Part shown: piece after piece, positions 1 through 11,800 of the stretch
Layout: each line of letters starts with the position of its first letter
Position numbering within the stretch: position 1 is the stretch's first letter
Assembly (NCBI GenBank): GCA_963921195.1
Contig: OY992537.1
Span: 71,090,979 to 71,154,978, forward strand
From: Pegoplata infirma
Taxonomy: Eukaryota; Arthropoda; Insecta; Diptera; Anthomyiidae
Length of the DNA: 64,000 nt
Direction of reading: 5' to 3'
Position numbers and translations under genes: made by a program
Notes under the pieces: model-generated
What the model was told of the DNA's origin: nothing
The model's database searches: none
Seen by the model: the letters and a program-made list of their open reading frames with translations, nothing else

Positions 1-800
1 AACAATATCATTATGATGATTTTGTTCATTATGATCCTCATCAACTTCATAATGGATATTGGCTGGTGCAGTTTTTGTTGTTGCTCGCCAATTCCATTCA
101 CATCAATGTCTTTATTGTCAACATTTCATAAACTATCATATCGTTTGACTGTTATTATTATTATGATTATCACTACTCAACATGAATTCAATTAACACTT
201 GTCTGTCATTTAATTATGGATGTGTTGGTGTTGTTACACATGTACATCGTTTCGGTTGGATTAAAAACACTACTCATGTCCAGTACCCTACGTTATAATG
301 CAAAAAAGTTTTTAAAAAATATATTTTTTTTAAATCTTTGACAGTCGACAATATGTGGCATTGTCTCTTTGATTAGATCTGTAAAATGTTACATGGACAT
401 CGACCTCTAAGGATATCACTAAAGATAAAGAGAATCTGTGAGATATTATCTTGCTGATATCTGATTATCTGATATAAAGAAATATATTTTACTGGGATTT
501 TGCATCAGGCGTTGCACATTGTGAATAAAATTTAAGGAAACTTTAAAACCCAGTTTAGTGTAAATCAATCCAGTGGTTGTCGTATTTTCAGTATAGATCC
601 TCGTTCCCGAAACTAATGTTTTAATATAATAAGATTGTACTCTGATCTCCCTCAACTTACAAAAAGTTATAAGTTTAAATAGGGTGTACTGCGGTCACTT
701 TTGACCACATAAAGTTTTCTGCTTCTTTTAAAGGTTGTTGATTACACAGTAAGATGTGATCACCACAATGTTATAGTTTATAAAAAAATGTATAGGACAC
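1..800. other. AT-rich DNA, no feature recognised
   Basis: No open frame of credible composition, RNA gene or repeat boundary is seen. The frames at 13-195 and 446-655 are short and made of AT-driven residues. It could be single-copy host DNA or an old decayed repeat. Confidence 0.4.
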
Positions 801-803
801 TAA

Positions 804-1191
804 GGCTGCGTTTTTGATATATCGCTTTAACTTAGTTTAAACGGGAGTTTTATTAAACTTTATTAAATTAAAACCAAGTTTAACCAAGCATTCTGTTTTT
901 CAGTTCAAGTTTAGCAAAAGTCGATTATCGCGGTATTGCCATACCAGATATCGTATTTCCAATTAAAATAGTTGCCATCATCGCACCTTTTTTCGAAAAA
1001 AATAGCACAACATGGCAACACTAACCAGTATATTTGAAAATCAGAGGTGTTTTTTTTACGTTTTTGTACCTGAGATTAGCTCTCCAACATTGGTGAGTTA
1101 AACTTAAAATAAACATCTCAAAAACAGAATTTGTGCTTTTAACTCAGTTTAAACCAAAAACCAATAAATTTTACAACTCAAAAACTCGCCC
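804..1191. mobile_element. MITE, PIF/Harbinger-type (TAA target duplication)
   Basis: The ends are inverted repeats: left GGCTGCGTTTTTGA, right (reverse complement) GGGCGAGTTTTTGA. TAA lies directly outside both ends (801-803 and 1192-1194), the 3-bp TWA duplication usual for PIF/Harbinger elements. Length is 388 bp with no open frame, so it is non-autonomous. The superfamily is inferred from termini and target size only. Confidence 0.65.
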
Positions 1192-1407
1192 TAAGAAGTC
1201 TTAATCACGTTTTTATTGTAACATTTAGTTCATGCAAAATATATATATGTGCAAAAATTTCATATGAATATTTTCAATACGTTACTGTCCTAAAATATAT
1301 CGCCCCAACCACAGCAAAGCAAAAAGTCTATTTTGGATAAAATTTCGGCACAAAAATTAGTCTATTTAGGATGGGGCTGGTGGCCGCAATATTTACAGCC
1401 GGCTCCC

Positions 1408-2012
1408 ATTTTTATACCCTCCAACTACAGTATGGGGGTATACTCACTTTGTCATTCCGTGTGTAACGCATCGAAATATCGGTCTAGGACCCCATAAAGT
1501 ATGGTAGCGATGTCCGTCTGTCCGTCCGTCCGTCCTTCTGTCCGTCCGTCCGTCTGTGGAAGACACGATACAGTCCAAAATAAAAGTGCTAGACTCCTGA
1601 AATTTGGCACAGATATGTCTTATGCTCATAGGCTGGTTAAGTTCGGAGATGAGCAAAATCGGACCAGGGGGGAAAAAGTTCCCCCTTGGAGAACTAAACC
1701 AACCTCTGAAAAACGGTATTTTTTTGCAGGATTTTTTGTACTTTTTTTAAGAAAATGCTACATTTTAATGACGGAGGAAGCTCAAAACCCTGCATGTGGA
1801 CTCAGTGGATAAAAAAATAAAGTTTGACCCGCCCCTTTTGTGGGCGTGGATATAAAAAATGTATTTTAATAATGATTAATTGGATTAAATAATTACATGA
1901 ATCATAATAAATCCATTTGATAACATCTATCGCAAGGGGAAGATGTCCCCCAATGACTCCCACCAAACCCCCAAACGACCCCCCCACCAAAAAAAAAGAC
2001 GCCCCTGAAATT
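1408..2012. mobile_element. Family A (mini-me / DINE-1-like) element, copy 1, end-truncated
   Basis: Starts with TTTTATACCCTCCAAC, then a conserved block with CGAAATATCGGTCTAGGACC, a GTCC/GTCT microsatellite at about 1515-1555, a block with AAAGTTCCCCC, and a C-rich segment near 1935-2000. It lacks the usual end (GGAGGGTATAAAAGATTCGGC...) and runs directly into copy 2, so the two sit head-to-tail. The microsatellite core and repeated ends resemble dipteran mini-me/DINE-1 elements. The open frames across it (1444-1656, 1501-1812) come from the GTCC repeat and are not genes. Confidence 0.75.
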
Positions 2013-2815
2013 TTTTTATACCCTCCAACCACAGTATGGGGGTATACTCACTTTGTCATTCCGTGTGTAACGCATCGAAATATCGGTCTAGGACCCCATA
2101 AAGTATATATTTTATTGATCAGTGATCGATTCTAAGACATTCTAGCGATGTCCGTCCGTCCGTCTCTCCGTCTGACCGTCTGTCCGTCTGTAGAAGACAC
2201 GATACAGTCCAAAATAAAAGAGCTACACAGAGAAAAATAAATTTCCAACTGAATTTTTCAGTTGTATTAACTCAAAATTCGGTTGCTGCTACTACATTTT
2301 GATGTGGCTAACGAATTTTATAGTTGCTTTAATTAAAAGACAGTTGTAATAACAAAATTTTGTTGTAACTACCGATATTTAGTTGATTCAACCGTAATTC
2401 AAATGCATCCACCGATTTTTTGTTGTAACAACTGAATTTCAGTTGGAAATTAGCAAATTTGTTTTCTGTGTGTAGACTTCCGAAGTTTGGCACGAATATG
2501 TCTTATGTTCCTAGGCAGGTTAAGTTCGGAAATGGGCAAAATCGGACCAAGGGGGAAAAAGTTCCCCCTTGGAGAACTAAAGCAACCCAAGAAAAACCGC
2601 ATTTTTTGCAGGGTTTTTTGTACTTTTGCTAAGCAAATGCAACTTTCTTATCTCAGAAGAAGTTCAAAATCGCAAGGGGGATGTGCCCCTAACGTCACCC
2701 ACCGACCCCCCCCCCCAAAAAAGACGCCCCTGATTTTTTTTTTATATATTTTTTTTTTACATTTTGGAGGGTATAAAAGATTCGGCACAGCCGAAAGTAA
2801 CACTCTCACTTGTTT
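2013..2815. mobile_element. Family A element, copy 2, complete, with a nested MITE
   Basis: Full layout: TATACCCTCC start, GTCC microsatellite at about 2150-2190, AAAAAGTTCCCCC block, C-rich stretch at 2700-2715, then the end GGAGGGTATAAAAGATTCGGCACAGCCGAA and CTCTCACTTGTTTT. The end holds a perfect stem-loop (TTCGGC, ACA, GCCGAA), as expected near a Helitron/Helentron terminus. It is interrupted at 2226-2472. Without that insert it is about 555 bp. Confidence 0.8.
2226..2472. mobile_element. 247-bp MITE with TA target duplication inside family A copy 2
   Basis: Left end CACAGAGAAAAATAAATTT and right end (reverse complement) CACACAGAAAACAAATTTG are inverted repeats, both followed inward by TTCCAACTGAA. 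TA lies outside each end (2224-2225, 2473-2474). Removing the insert and one TA restores the host text GAGCTAGACT seen in family A copy 1. Several internal motifs of the type CAACTGAAT/CAGTTG alternate in orientation. A TA target suggests a Tc1/mariner-type source. Confidence 0.8.
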
Positions 2816-3238
2816 TAAACTCATCTAAGTACAAAATGATACCTTTAAAGCAAGTAAAAATAATCAATATGTTTCGAAAGAAAGTTTTAAGAGATAAACA
2901 AACAAATTTCAAACGTTTCAAAACTTCTTATGCAACTGCTGGGTTCCAACTTCTATCTTAATGGCTATCGATCCAATACTTCAGAATGACTGAATTATTT
3001 CCAAATAATAAGCAATTTCTCTGTGAAATGTTGATCAGCATTGTTGGACCAATATTGCATTTTTTTTATTTTTTTAATATTTAATGATAAACTGAATATT
3101 TTTACGCAGAAATTCCTAAATTTTTGAAGCGGATTGTTCGAAAAACATAATTCAAAAATTCCCCATAATCAGCTCTGTCGTGGGCCTTGCTCGGCAGGTA
3201 TTCCAACGAAATTTGAAAGTTTGTAATTGTTACATACA
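2816..3238. other. AT-rich spacer, nothing recognised
   Basis: No gene or repeat boundary. The text ATGGCTATCGATCCAATACTTCAGAATGACTGAATTATTT has a diverged relative near 35484-35520, so part of it may be an old dispersed repeat. Confidence 0.35.
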
Positions 3239-3772
3239 TTTTATATCCTCCAACCACAGTATGGGGGTATACTCACTTTGTCATTCCGTTTGTAACGCAT
3301 CGAAATATCGGTCGGGGACCCCATAAAGTATTATTATTGATAAATATTATTGATCCATGATCGATTCTAAGACATTCTGTGAATGTCCGTCTGTCCGTCC
3401 GTCCGTCTGTAGATGGCACGATACAGTCCATAATAAAAGAGCTAGCCTCCTGCAATTTGGCATGAATATGTTTTATGGTCCTAGGTAGGTTAACATCGTA
3501 AATTGGCAAAATCGGCTCAGGGAGAAAAAAGTTCCGCCTTGAAGAACTGAGCCAACCTCTGAAAAATACACTTTTTTTACATGTTTTTTTGTATTTTTGT
3601 TAAATAAATGAAACATTTGTTATATTTATCGGGATGGGAAGGTGCTATCAACGTCCCCCACTGACCCCCATCACCCCCCCCCCCCAAAAAACAAACGCCC
3701 ACGACAATTTTTTTTACATTTTGGAGGGTATCAAAGATCCGGCACAGCCGAATTTAACACTCTCACTTGTTA
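3239..3772. mobile_element. Family A element, copy 3, complete
   Basis: Begins TTTATATCCTCCAACC, contains the CGAAATATCGGTC block, GTCC repeats near 3385-3410, the GTTCCGCC block, a C-rich stretch at 3670-3690, and ends GGAGGGTATCAAAGATCCGGCACAGCCGAATTTAACACTCTCACTTGTT. It is the uninterrupted reference for the family here (about 530 bp). No protein is encoded. Confidence 0.8.
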
Positions 3773-3788
3773 TTTTTGAACCACGCCC

Positions 3789-6220
3789 CACTGTGGTCAA
3801 TATTTTGAGATAGCGGCCAAAACTCCTTTTGGTTTTTGTTCTCCGATTTTAAAGTTATTAGACTCATATGAAAGATGACAGTAGTAAACCTCGGGAGCCA
3901 AAAAATTAGAACTCTTTTTCAATTATTTCATTGAGAACAGGGTGGTCCAAAATGGGATTTTTCAGAATTTAGTAAATTTATGATATTTTTAGTTAATTTT
4001 TAAAATTTAAATGATCATAACTTTTTTGTTTTTCAAGATTTTTGGACGAAATAAATTTTGTGTTGTAACTTAACTTATTTCCTATTACTGGTAAAAAAAT
4101 TTTAGCTCTACTGTTTTCAGAACAGTTTAAATATTTTTTTTAAAAAAGGTAAAATTTCTCGGAAATTTCCTACTTAATAGAGCACAACTTCTGTGAGTCA
4201 AGCTGAGTCAAAACACAAATTTACTATTTTGTAGTCCTAACTCTCCCCTACATTCCTATATATACATGTCCATGCATCGGGGCTGCACTTTTTGAGCTAT
4301 TTTTCTGACCCAAGGTAAGATATTCGGAACAAATGCACGTCATATTTTTTGAGAAGTTATTTTTATGTGAAAGTGGCTATTATGCATATATTTTGATGAA
4401 ATTTTGTACAAGAGTTCTTCATGACCCAAAAAATAATTCTGTTGAAATTAAGAGAAGTTGGCCCATATTTGGACCTAGTCCACATAGAAGGGTGTATCAA
4501 AATTTTGACAAAAATGACAATAGAACTCTCAAATTATGTGGTATCTGGCAATTCATTTGGAAAAGGTAAAAAATGATTTTATTGCCATCTGATATTACAT
4601 AACTTAAATACCTGATAATTGCAAATAAATTTAAAACCAATGGAAATAACCTGTGGATCCTTGGACCTATCAAAAAGACCTATCCTTGGACCCATCAAAA
4701 GGACCTATCCTTTTACATATCAAAAGGACCTTTCCTTGAACATATCAAAAGGATCACTCCTTGGTCCTATCAAAAGGACCTATCAGAAGGACCTATCCTT
4801 GGACTTATGAAAAGGACCTATCCTTGGACCAATCAAAAGGATCTATCCTTGGACCTATCAAAAGGACCTATCCTTTAATCTATCAAAAGGACCTATCCTT
4901 GGACCTATCAAAAGGACCTATCCTAGGACCTTGATCTATTAAAAGGACCTATCCTTTTACATATCAAATGGACCTTTCCTTTCACCTATCAAAAGGACCT
5001 ATCCTAGGACCTATCAAAAGGACATATCCTTGGACCTACCAAAAGGACCTATCCTTTTACTTATCAAAAGGACCTATCCTTGGACCTATAAAAAGGACCT
5101 ATCCTTGGACCTATCAAAAGGACCTATCCTTTGATCTATCAAAAGGATCTATCCTTTTGCATATCAAAAGGACCTATCCTTGGACCTATCAATAGGACCT
5201 ATCCTTTGATCTATCAAAAGGACCTATCCTTTGATCTATTAAAAGAACCTATCCTTGGACCTACCAAAAGGACCTATCCTTGGACCTATCAAAAGGTCCT
5301 ATCCTTGGACCTATCCTTGGACCTATCAAAAGGACATATCCTTGGACCTATCAAAAGGACCTATCCTAGGACCTATCAAAAGGACCTATCCTTGGATCTA
5401 TCAAAAGGACCTATGCTTGGACTTATCAAAAGGACCTTTCCTATGACCTATCAAAAGGACCTATCCTTGGACCTATCAAAAGGACCTATCCTAGTACCAG
5501 TCAATAGGACTTATCCTTGTACCTATCAAAAGGACCTATCCTTTGATCTATCAAAAGGACCTATCAAATGGACCTATCCTTGGTCCTATCAAAAGAACCT
5601 ATCAGAAGGACCTATCAAAAGGACCTATCCTAGGACCTATCAAAAGGACCTATCCTTGGACTAATGAAAAGGACCTATCCATGGACCAATCAAAAGGACC
5701 CATCCTAGGACCTATCAAAATTACCTATCCTTGGACCTATCAAAAGGACCTATCCTAGGACCTATCAAAAGGACCTATCCTAGGACCTATCAAAAGGACA
5801 TATCCCCGGACCTATCAAAAGCACCTATCCTAGGACCTATCAAAAGGACAAAGGACCTGTGAATATTGAGACTAAATAAATGTCAGGGGCCAAATGTTGG
5901 CATTTTCTGACCAAAATTAAGTTTAGGAATAATAAATAAGTATTGGTTGTAAAATACGATTGAAGAAAATAAGAAATTATAAAAAAAATACCTATTTAAA
6001 ATGTCAAAATATTCAACTTTTATATGGAAACTCAACAAAAAATGAAAATGCATTTTTAACTCCACATTACTTACGTTCCTATCAGTCGATTTTTACGTTT
6101 GAACACCCAAATTAAAGCTTAAAGTCCCTCCTATTAAACAAAACAAATTGCGTAAAAAAATACCAATCCTGTCAAAAGTTATAGAGTTTTGACCGCTATC
6201 TCGCGAAATTGACCACTGTG
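3789..6220. mobile_element. Transib-like non-autonomous element carrying a satellite
   Basis: The left end is CACTGTGGTCAAT and the right end (reverse complement) is CACAGTGGTCAAT. The inverted repeat goes on for about 37 bp through GAGATAGCGG and CAAAACTC. A 5-bp duplication CGCCC flanks it exactly (3784-3788, 6221-6225). The CACAGTG-type heptamer with a 5-bp GC-rich duplication is characteristic of Transib transposons. There is no transposase frame: the interior is AT-rich text plus a 25-bp tandem array. The frame at 4333-4569 (78 codons) has no recognisable family. Superfamily assignment is inference from ends and target. Confidence 0.7.
4655..5860 (+). repeat. 25-bp tandem satellite
   Basis: About 48 head-to-tail units of consensus AAAAGGACCTATCC + TTGGACCTATC. 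Each unit is itself two similar halves (GGACCTATCCTT and GGACCTATCAAAA), so it arose by duplicating a ~12-13-bp monomer. Variants (CTAGG for CTTGG, TTTGATC for TTGGACC) recur in patches, which suggests local amplification. The consensus has no stop codon in the three + frames, which produces several false open frames up to 177 codons. Confidence 0.95.
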
Positions 6221-6399
6221 CGCCCCCAAAATGGGTTCAAGAATAATTTAAAAATAGTAGCGTTTTAACTCATAGGAAACACTGGGCATGTGTCCACCGC
6301 CCCCGACCTAAAAGGCCCCGAAATGCCAATAAATTCGCTTTTACAAAAATGGAGCAGTATGTTTTTTGTTTTTAAAGAAAATTTCACATTTTCTTTCGG

Positions 6400-7130
6400 A
6401 AAAGTTCTTAGAATCTAACAGATCTTTGGTATACATCTGATACTTTTTCTATAGGAGAAATATGTCCTATATCAAACGTCAAATTTTTCGTATAGAAAAA
6501 GTATCAGATTCTGAGACATTTTTTCGTATCGAAAAAGACTCAGATTCTAAGGCATTTTTCGTATAGAAAAAGTCTGAGACTCATAGGTATTTTTCGTTAG
6601 AAAAAGTCTCAGATTCTGGGACATTTTTGGTATAAATAACATTTCTCGTATAGAAAAAATTTTAGATTCCGAGACATTTTTTGTATGAAAAAAGTATCAG
6701 ATTCTGAGACGTTTTTCGCATTTAAAAATTCTCACATACAAAAACATGTTTCGTATAGAAAAAGTCTTAGATTCCGAGACATTTTTCGTATGGAAGAAGT
6801 ATCAGACTCTGCGACGTTTTTTGCATAGAAAATCTTAGATTCTAAAACATTTTTCGTATTGAAAAAGTTTTAGGTTCTGGGACATGTTTCGTAAAGAAAA
6901 AGTCTCAGATACTGAGAATTTTTTTTTTATTGAAAAAGTCTCAGATTCTGAGACATTTTTCGTAAAAAAATCTCAAATAAGTAGACATTTTTTGTACAAA
7001 AATATTCTCAGATTCTAAAACATTTTTCGTAAAGTAATTGTCACAGATACTGAGAAAAAAATTCATATACTGACACATCATATCGAAAAAGTTTCAGATT
7101 CTGAGACATTTTTCGTACAGAAATAAATTT
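6400..7130. repeat. ~40-bp degenerate tandem array (family N)
   Basis: About 18 degenerate units built on ATTTTTCGTATAGAAAAAGTC and TCAGATTCTGAGAC. The junction GTCTCAGA-T-TCTGAGAC is a perfect 8-bp palindrome about one T. Related arrays occur at 42205-42720, 44570-44830, 50480-51350 and 52370-52640. Confidence 0.85.
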
Positions 7131-7351
7131 TGTATATGAATTTAATTTTAGACAAATAAATAAAAAAATTAATTGAAACTTGAAAACGATAAAAAAACAT
7201 GTAATTTTAAAAGCCAAATAATTGAATTCAAAATATTTTTTACTCGAAAAATTTACAGCTCGTAAGATTAAATGCTTGAACAAAAGACTTAAGACACGAA
7301 CTCGAAAAATTTTAAATATAAATAAAATTATATAAAAAAATAATACACAGA

Positions 7352-8212
7352 TAACACCCTTCTTCAAGCAAGATTAGACTGTGTAAAAATTGGTAATGGC
7401 CTTTCAATTCCTCTTTATTTAGAGCTTTAAAAATCGTTAACACGAAAATCCTAGCTTGTCCTTTTTTCGAGTTATTGATAAATAATTACACTCTTCGACA
7501 ACAAATACCTATTAGTGAAAAATCCAACCGATTTTTATAGATTTTGCTCTGCTGATTCCAAATCTGTCATCCAAATGTTTCTAGCTAGTACCGTTTTTGA
7601 GATATTCAGTGTTAAAAGGTAAAAAAAACAATAATTGTTGATCCAATGTTACCTGTTCTTTCTTTGTTTTAAAAATAAAACTTGATTTCATTTAAAATGG
7701 ACCTCCTGATCACAAAACTGCAATCCAAATTTTTCTAGCATGCTACGTTCTCTAGATGTTCGCGTTTGATTTTTTTTTCACGCGAATATCGCAAACGCGA
7801 ATATCTCAAACGCGAATATCTCAAAAAAGGACAGAAAAATTTTGATTACAGTTTTGAAATCAGGATGTCCATTTTATATAAAATCAAGTCATATTTTTTA
7901 GAAGCAATGTAGGAATGCGTAACAGTGGAACGCCAAATATTAGTTTTTTGAATTTTTAACAGGTATGTGCCTGAAAAATCCGGGTGGCAGATTTGGAATC
8001 AGGAGAGCTAAATCGTTAAGAATCAGTTGAATATTTTACTGGTAGGTTTTTGTTGTTGAACAGTGTAATTATTTAGCAATAACTCGAAAACTGGATTAGC
8101 TAGGACTTTCGTGTTAACGATTTTTAAAGCTCTATATAAAGAGGTATGAAATGTCATTACCCAATTTTTTCACAATTTTTACTAAAACTAAACTTGCTTG
8201 AAGGGGGGTAAG
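7352..8212. mobile_element. Foldback element, ~860 bp
   Basis: The two halves are inverted copies of each other, centred near 7785. Matching pairs include TTCAAGCAAGATTAGACT with its partner near 8185-8205, GTTAACACGAAAATCCTAGC (7437) with 8090-8125, CTGATTCCAAATCTG (7553) with 7990-8005, and ATTTAAAATGGACCTCCTGAT (7692) with 7862-7880. The centre holds three copies of CGCGAATATC(T/G)CAAA. No protein is encoded. Confidence 0.85.
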
Positions 8213-8427
8213 AAATATTTTACAAAATGTATCTTTTAAAACTTTAAAGTTCTATTAAAAGGAAACATGATCACCAAATGAAAAACTGTAAATGCAATTT
8301 TACTCCATTTGATCTCTACTTTCGGACGTAATATCATCCGGTTCATGTTTTTTTATTGGCTGTCGGACGGTGAAATATTTTAATATACAAAATTTTTAAA
8401 CAAATTAATACTTATTAATAACTTAAA

Positions 8428-8727
8428 TCGGCGGGGGCTGATATATATAGTGATCATAACCTAGTAGTTGCGCAGCTTCGCTTACGACCAGCAGCTTTAA
8501 ATAACCGTGTATTTCGCAACCCACGATTTGATGTGGACAGGCTCCATCTTCCAGAAGTCAAGAGCTGTTACCGCACAACACTTGCTGCTAAAATGGAATG
8601 TTTTAATGAGCCTCGTACGTGGGATAACATCGCTACGGCATGCAAAGAAACAGCGGAATCCACAATAGGTCCCTTGCAGCTGTATAGGAAACCATGGATA
8701 AGCAACGCAACCTGGCAATGTATAGAA
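8428..8727 (+). pseudogene. RTE-like LINE, fragment 1 (end of endonuclease and linker)
   Basis: The frame encodes GADIYSDHNLVVAQLRLRP and then a linker ending WISNATWQCIE. The SDH triplet is the last catalytic motif of the APE-type endonuclease of non-LTR retrotransposons, so everything upstream of that motif is missing (5' truncation). The frame then meets the insertion point of another LINE at 8727/8728 and resumes in the same phase at 11931. The last 11 bases (AATGTATAGAA, 8717-8727) are one copy of the target duplication made by that insertion. Clade is judged from the RT in fragment 2. Confidence 0.8.
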
Positions 8728-8807
8728 GGTTAGGTTAGGTTAGAGGTGGCGGAGTCAAAGACTCCTCACATAGACCGGATGGTCCATAGCGAAACCACAA
8801 TAATTCC
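8728..8807 (-). other. LINE 3' UTR with hairpin and (TAACC)n tail
   Basis: Read on the minus strand after the stop codon, this 80-bp tail contains GGACCATCCGGTC, the stem-loop GGAGTC-TTT-GACTCC and GCCACCTC, then CTAACC repeated about three times. A hairpin just before a short simple repeat is the sort of signal a LINE RT recognises. A second copy of the same tail was inserted on its own at 27872-27934, which supports this as the functional 3' end. Confidence 0.8.
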
Positions 8808-11800
8808 TCAGCGACGCTGATAGAACGCGTTTGTCCTCATCGCGAATTGTACTATTTGCCTTAGGTCGACATTCGAAACGGTTTCCAAGCTCTCGAAGTC
8901 ATGTCTGCCTAAAATGTGCAGTCGGGTTCTGGCCAAAGCAGGACATTGGCAAAGAATATGTTCGACCGTTTCTTCAGTGTTAGGTTCATCGCACCTTCTA
9001 CAGCTTGCATCAGAAATAAGTCCCATCTTCTTTCTATGATAACCTATTAGGCAGTGCCCGGTGATCACTCCAGTAAGTACACGGCAGTTCCATCTAGTGA
9101 GTGAGAGTAAGTATTCAGTTTTTCTTAGATTGTAGCATGCCCACAATCTTTTACTGATCGCACTCGTCGTTAGCTCTCTCCACTTTCTATTAGCCATTGC
9201 AGTGTTTTGAATGTCGCGTAGCGATCTAAAGTGCTGGATTGGTGGATCAATATGCACAGAAATACCAATACCATCAGCACCTTGTTTCGCGAGCTCGTCC
9301 GCTCTCTCGTTTCCTTGAATACCTATGTGACCTGGTACCCATATTAGTTTCACCTTGTTCATACTCCCTAAACTTTGTAAGTTCTCGAAGCATTCGAAAA
9401 CTACTTTCGACTTGATGTAAAAGCTTTTGAGAGCTTTTAGAGCAGCTTGGCTGTCAACGTAAATGTTAAATTCTCTGTTTGTCTCATCACCAAACTGTAA
9501 AGCCGCCCTGCTTATGGCAACTATTTCGGCCTGAAAAATGCTAGAGTCCAATGGAAGGATGAAAGTCTTCTCTAAATCTCGCAAACTCGTTGAAAAACCT
9601 GCACCGACTCCCATGGATTGTTTGGAGCCGTCTGTGAATATGTTAATAGCGTTCATTGGGGGGTTTTGCCAGTTTGACCAAAATTCTCGAGTCGGAAATT
9701 CTACGTCGTATTTCCGGTCGAAAATAAGTTTGGGCACTCTGTAATCGGTGGCAATATCATTTAAATTGTCCATGTTACTGTGTCCAAAATTGCGTTGCCT
9801 GAATAAATTTGACTCTTTGAGACGAAGGCAGGACTTATAAGCCTCCCCCTTAGCAAAGATGTCAATTGGTATCAGGTGCAGTAGCGTGTCAATAGATTCA
9901 GCTGATGTTGTTCTCAGAGCGCCTGTGATGCATAAACCCATGAGACGTTGAATTCTCTGAAATTTTAAGTGCGTCGCATTACGCTCCAGTGCGTTATACC
10001 AGACCATAACTCCATACAGTAAGATTGGTTTTACTACAGAAGTATAAATCCAGTAAGTGATCCTTGGTTCCAGTCCCCAAGTTGCGCCAAACATTTTCTT
10101 GCATGCGTAAAAGGCGTTGTATGCCTTCTTGACCCTTTCCTCGGTGTTTTGTTTCCATGACAGTTTACTGTCTAAAATGATTCCTAAAAATTTCGCTTGG
10201 TTTGATAACGGAATTCTAACTCCATTTATCTCGACCTTAAACGTCTCTATTTTGTACCTGTTCGTAAAAAGTACCATTTCCGTTTTTTCCGGGTTAACGT
10301 TTAGGCCATTATTATTAGCCCATTTCCACATTTGCCTCAGTGACACTTCTAAAAGTTCCGATACTGTGCCCAAAAACTTTCCACACGACATAATGACAAC
10401 GTCGTCTGCATAAGCTACCACTGTTGTTCCTTGCGATTTCAACTTCTTTAAAATGGGGTCCACTACTAAAAGCCAGAGTAGTGGTGACAATACACCACCC
10501 TGTGGCGTTCCTTTTGACGCGTATCTTGTAACCTTTGCTGGTCCCCATTCTGCTGTCACCTCACGACATAATAGCAGTCTACCAATCCATTTTGTGATAC
10601 ATGGGTTGATCAATGCCGTCTCCATTGCGTTAATTATTGCCTCCATACTGACATTGTTGAAGGCACCTTCAATGTCCAGAAAAGCGGCCAGTGTAAATTC
10701 TTTATCATGCAAAGATTTTTCTATAGTGCTAACTACAGAGTGAAGCGCAGTTTCTATAGATTTTCCCTGTTGATAGGCGTGTTGCGAATCAGAGAGGAAG
10801 TGAAAACCTAGATTTTCCCTTATGAAAAGGTCTAGAATCCTTTCCAGAGTTTTCAAAATAAAAGATGATAAACTAATCGGTCTGTAGTCTTTTGCCATTA
10901 CGTGATTCAATTTTCCACTTTTTGGTATGAAAACCGCCTTAGATTTTCTCCATGATTGCGGAACGTACGTTAGTTGAAGACAAGCAATAAAAATGTCCAT
11001 TAAGTGAGGGATGATCTCATTTGCAGTATGTTGCAACATTGCTGGTAAGATTCCATCCGGTCCAGGCGATTTGTAGGGTTTGAAGGAACCTATAGCCCAT
11101 GCCAGACGTTCTCTCGAGAACAAGTTTAAAGGACAAGTTAACGGTCCTATATGTTGAATTTCTGAAATCGATGTTTCCCTGCAACCTGGAAAGTGCGTCC
11201 TTAAGAGTACGTCAACAGTTTCCTCTGCACTTTCGGTCCATGTTCCATCACCTCTTTTTAGCAAAAGTGGGGGGATGGATTTCTTCGTTAAAATTTTTCT
11301 CAGTCTGGCAGCATCTGTAGTGTGTTCGATTTTACTACAGAGTTCATTCCAGCTGCTCTTTTTCGATTTCCTAATTAGCTTTTTAAAACTTTTAAGTTCT
11401 CTCCTGTAAACTGCCCAGTTATCATCATTGTTGTCTTTCCTTGCGTTTTTAAAAAGTGTCTGGATGTTTTTTCTGTGTTGCGAAAGCTCCTTTGACCACC
11501 ATGGTGGTTGAATCCTTTTCTGTCGATACCTTACTGGACAGGCCTTCTCAAATGACTTGATTAGGATTGAAGTAAGGTTGTCATTTTTCCTATCGATATC
11601 AAGTTGATTAGTTAGTCGATTACGTTTCAGTTTTCCTAAATCCGTAATCGCATTCTCCCGAAACATTTCCCAGTTAGCCCTTTCGGGATTTCTGAAAGGT
11701 TTATTTATACTTGCTTCCCTAGTTGATATTCTGAAGCTAATGTACTTATGGTCGGAGAAGGAGGCCCTATTGAGAATTTCCCATTTAAGTACTTCCAGAC

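Noticed and set aside
4619..5758. Overlapping open frames up to 177 codons rich in KRTYPWTYQ/GPILGPI words
   Set aside because: They are translations of the 25-bp satellite. A 25-bp unit shifts frame each repeat and its consensus has no stop in three frames, so long frames are automatic.
4655..5860. CRISPR array
   Set aside because: Units are contiguous with no unique spacers, and the DNA is eukaryotic.
8728..8746. Interstitial telomere repeat
   Set aside because: The GGTTAGG units sit exactly at the LINE 3' boundary and a related CCTAACC end occurs in the 63-bp copy, so they are the element's tail.
9538..11320. Plus-strand and second minus-strand frames within the large LINE
   Set aside because: They are shadows of the 1027-codon polyprotein in other frames.
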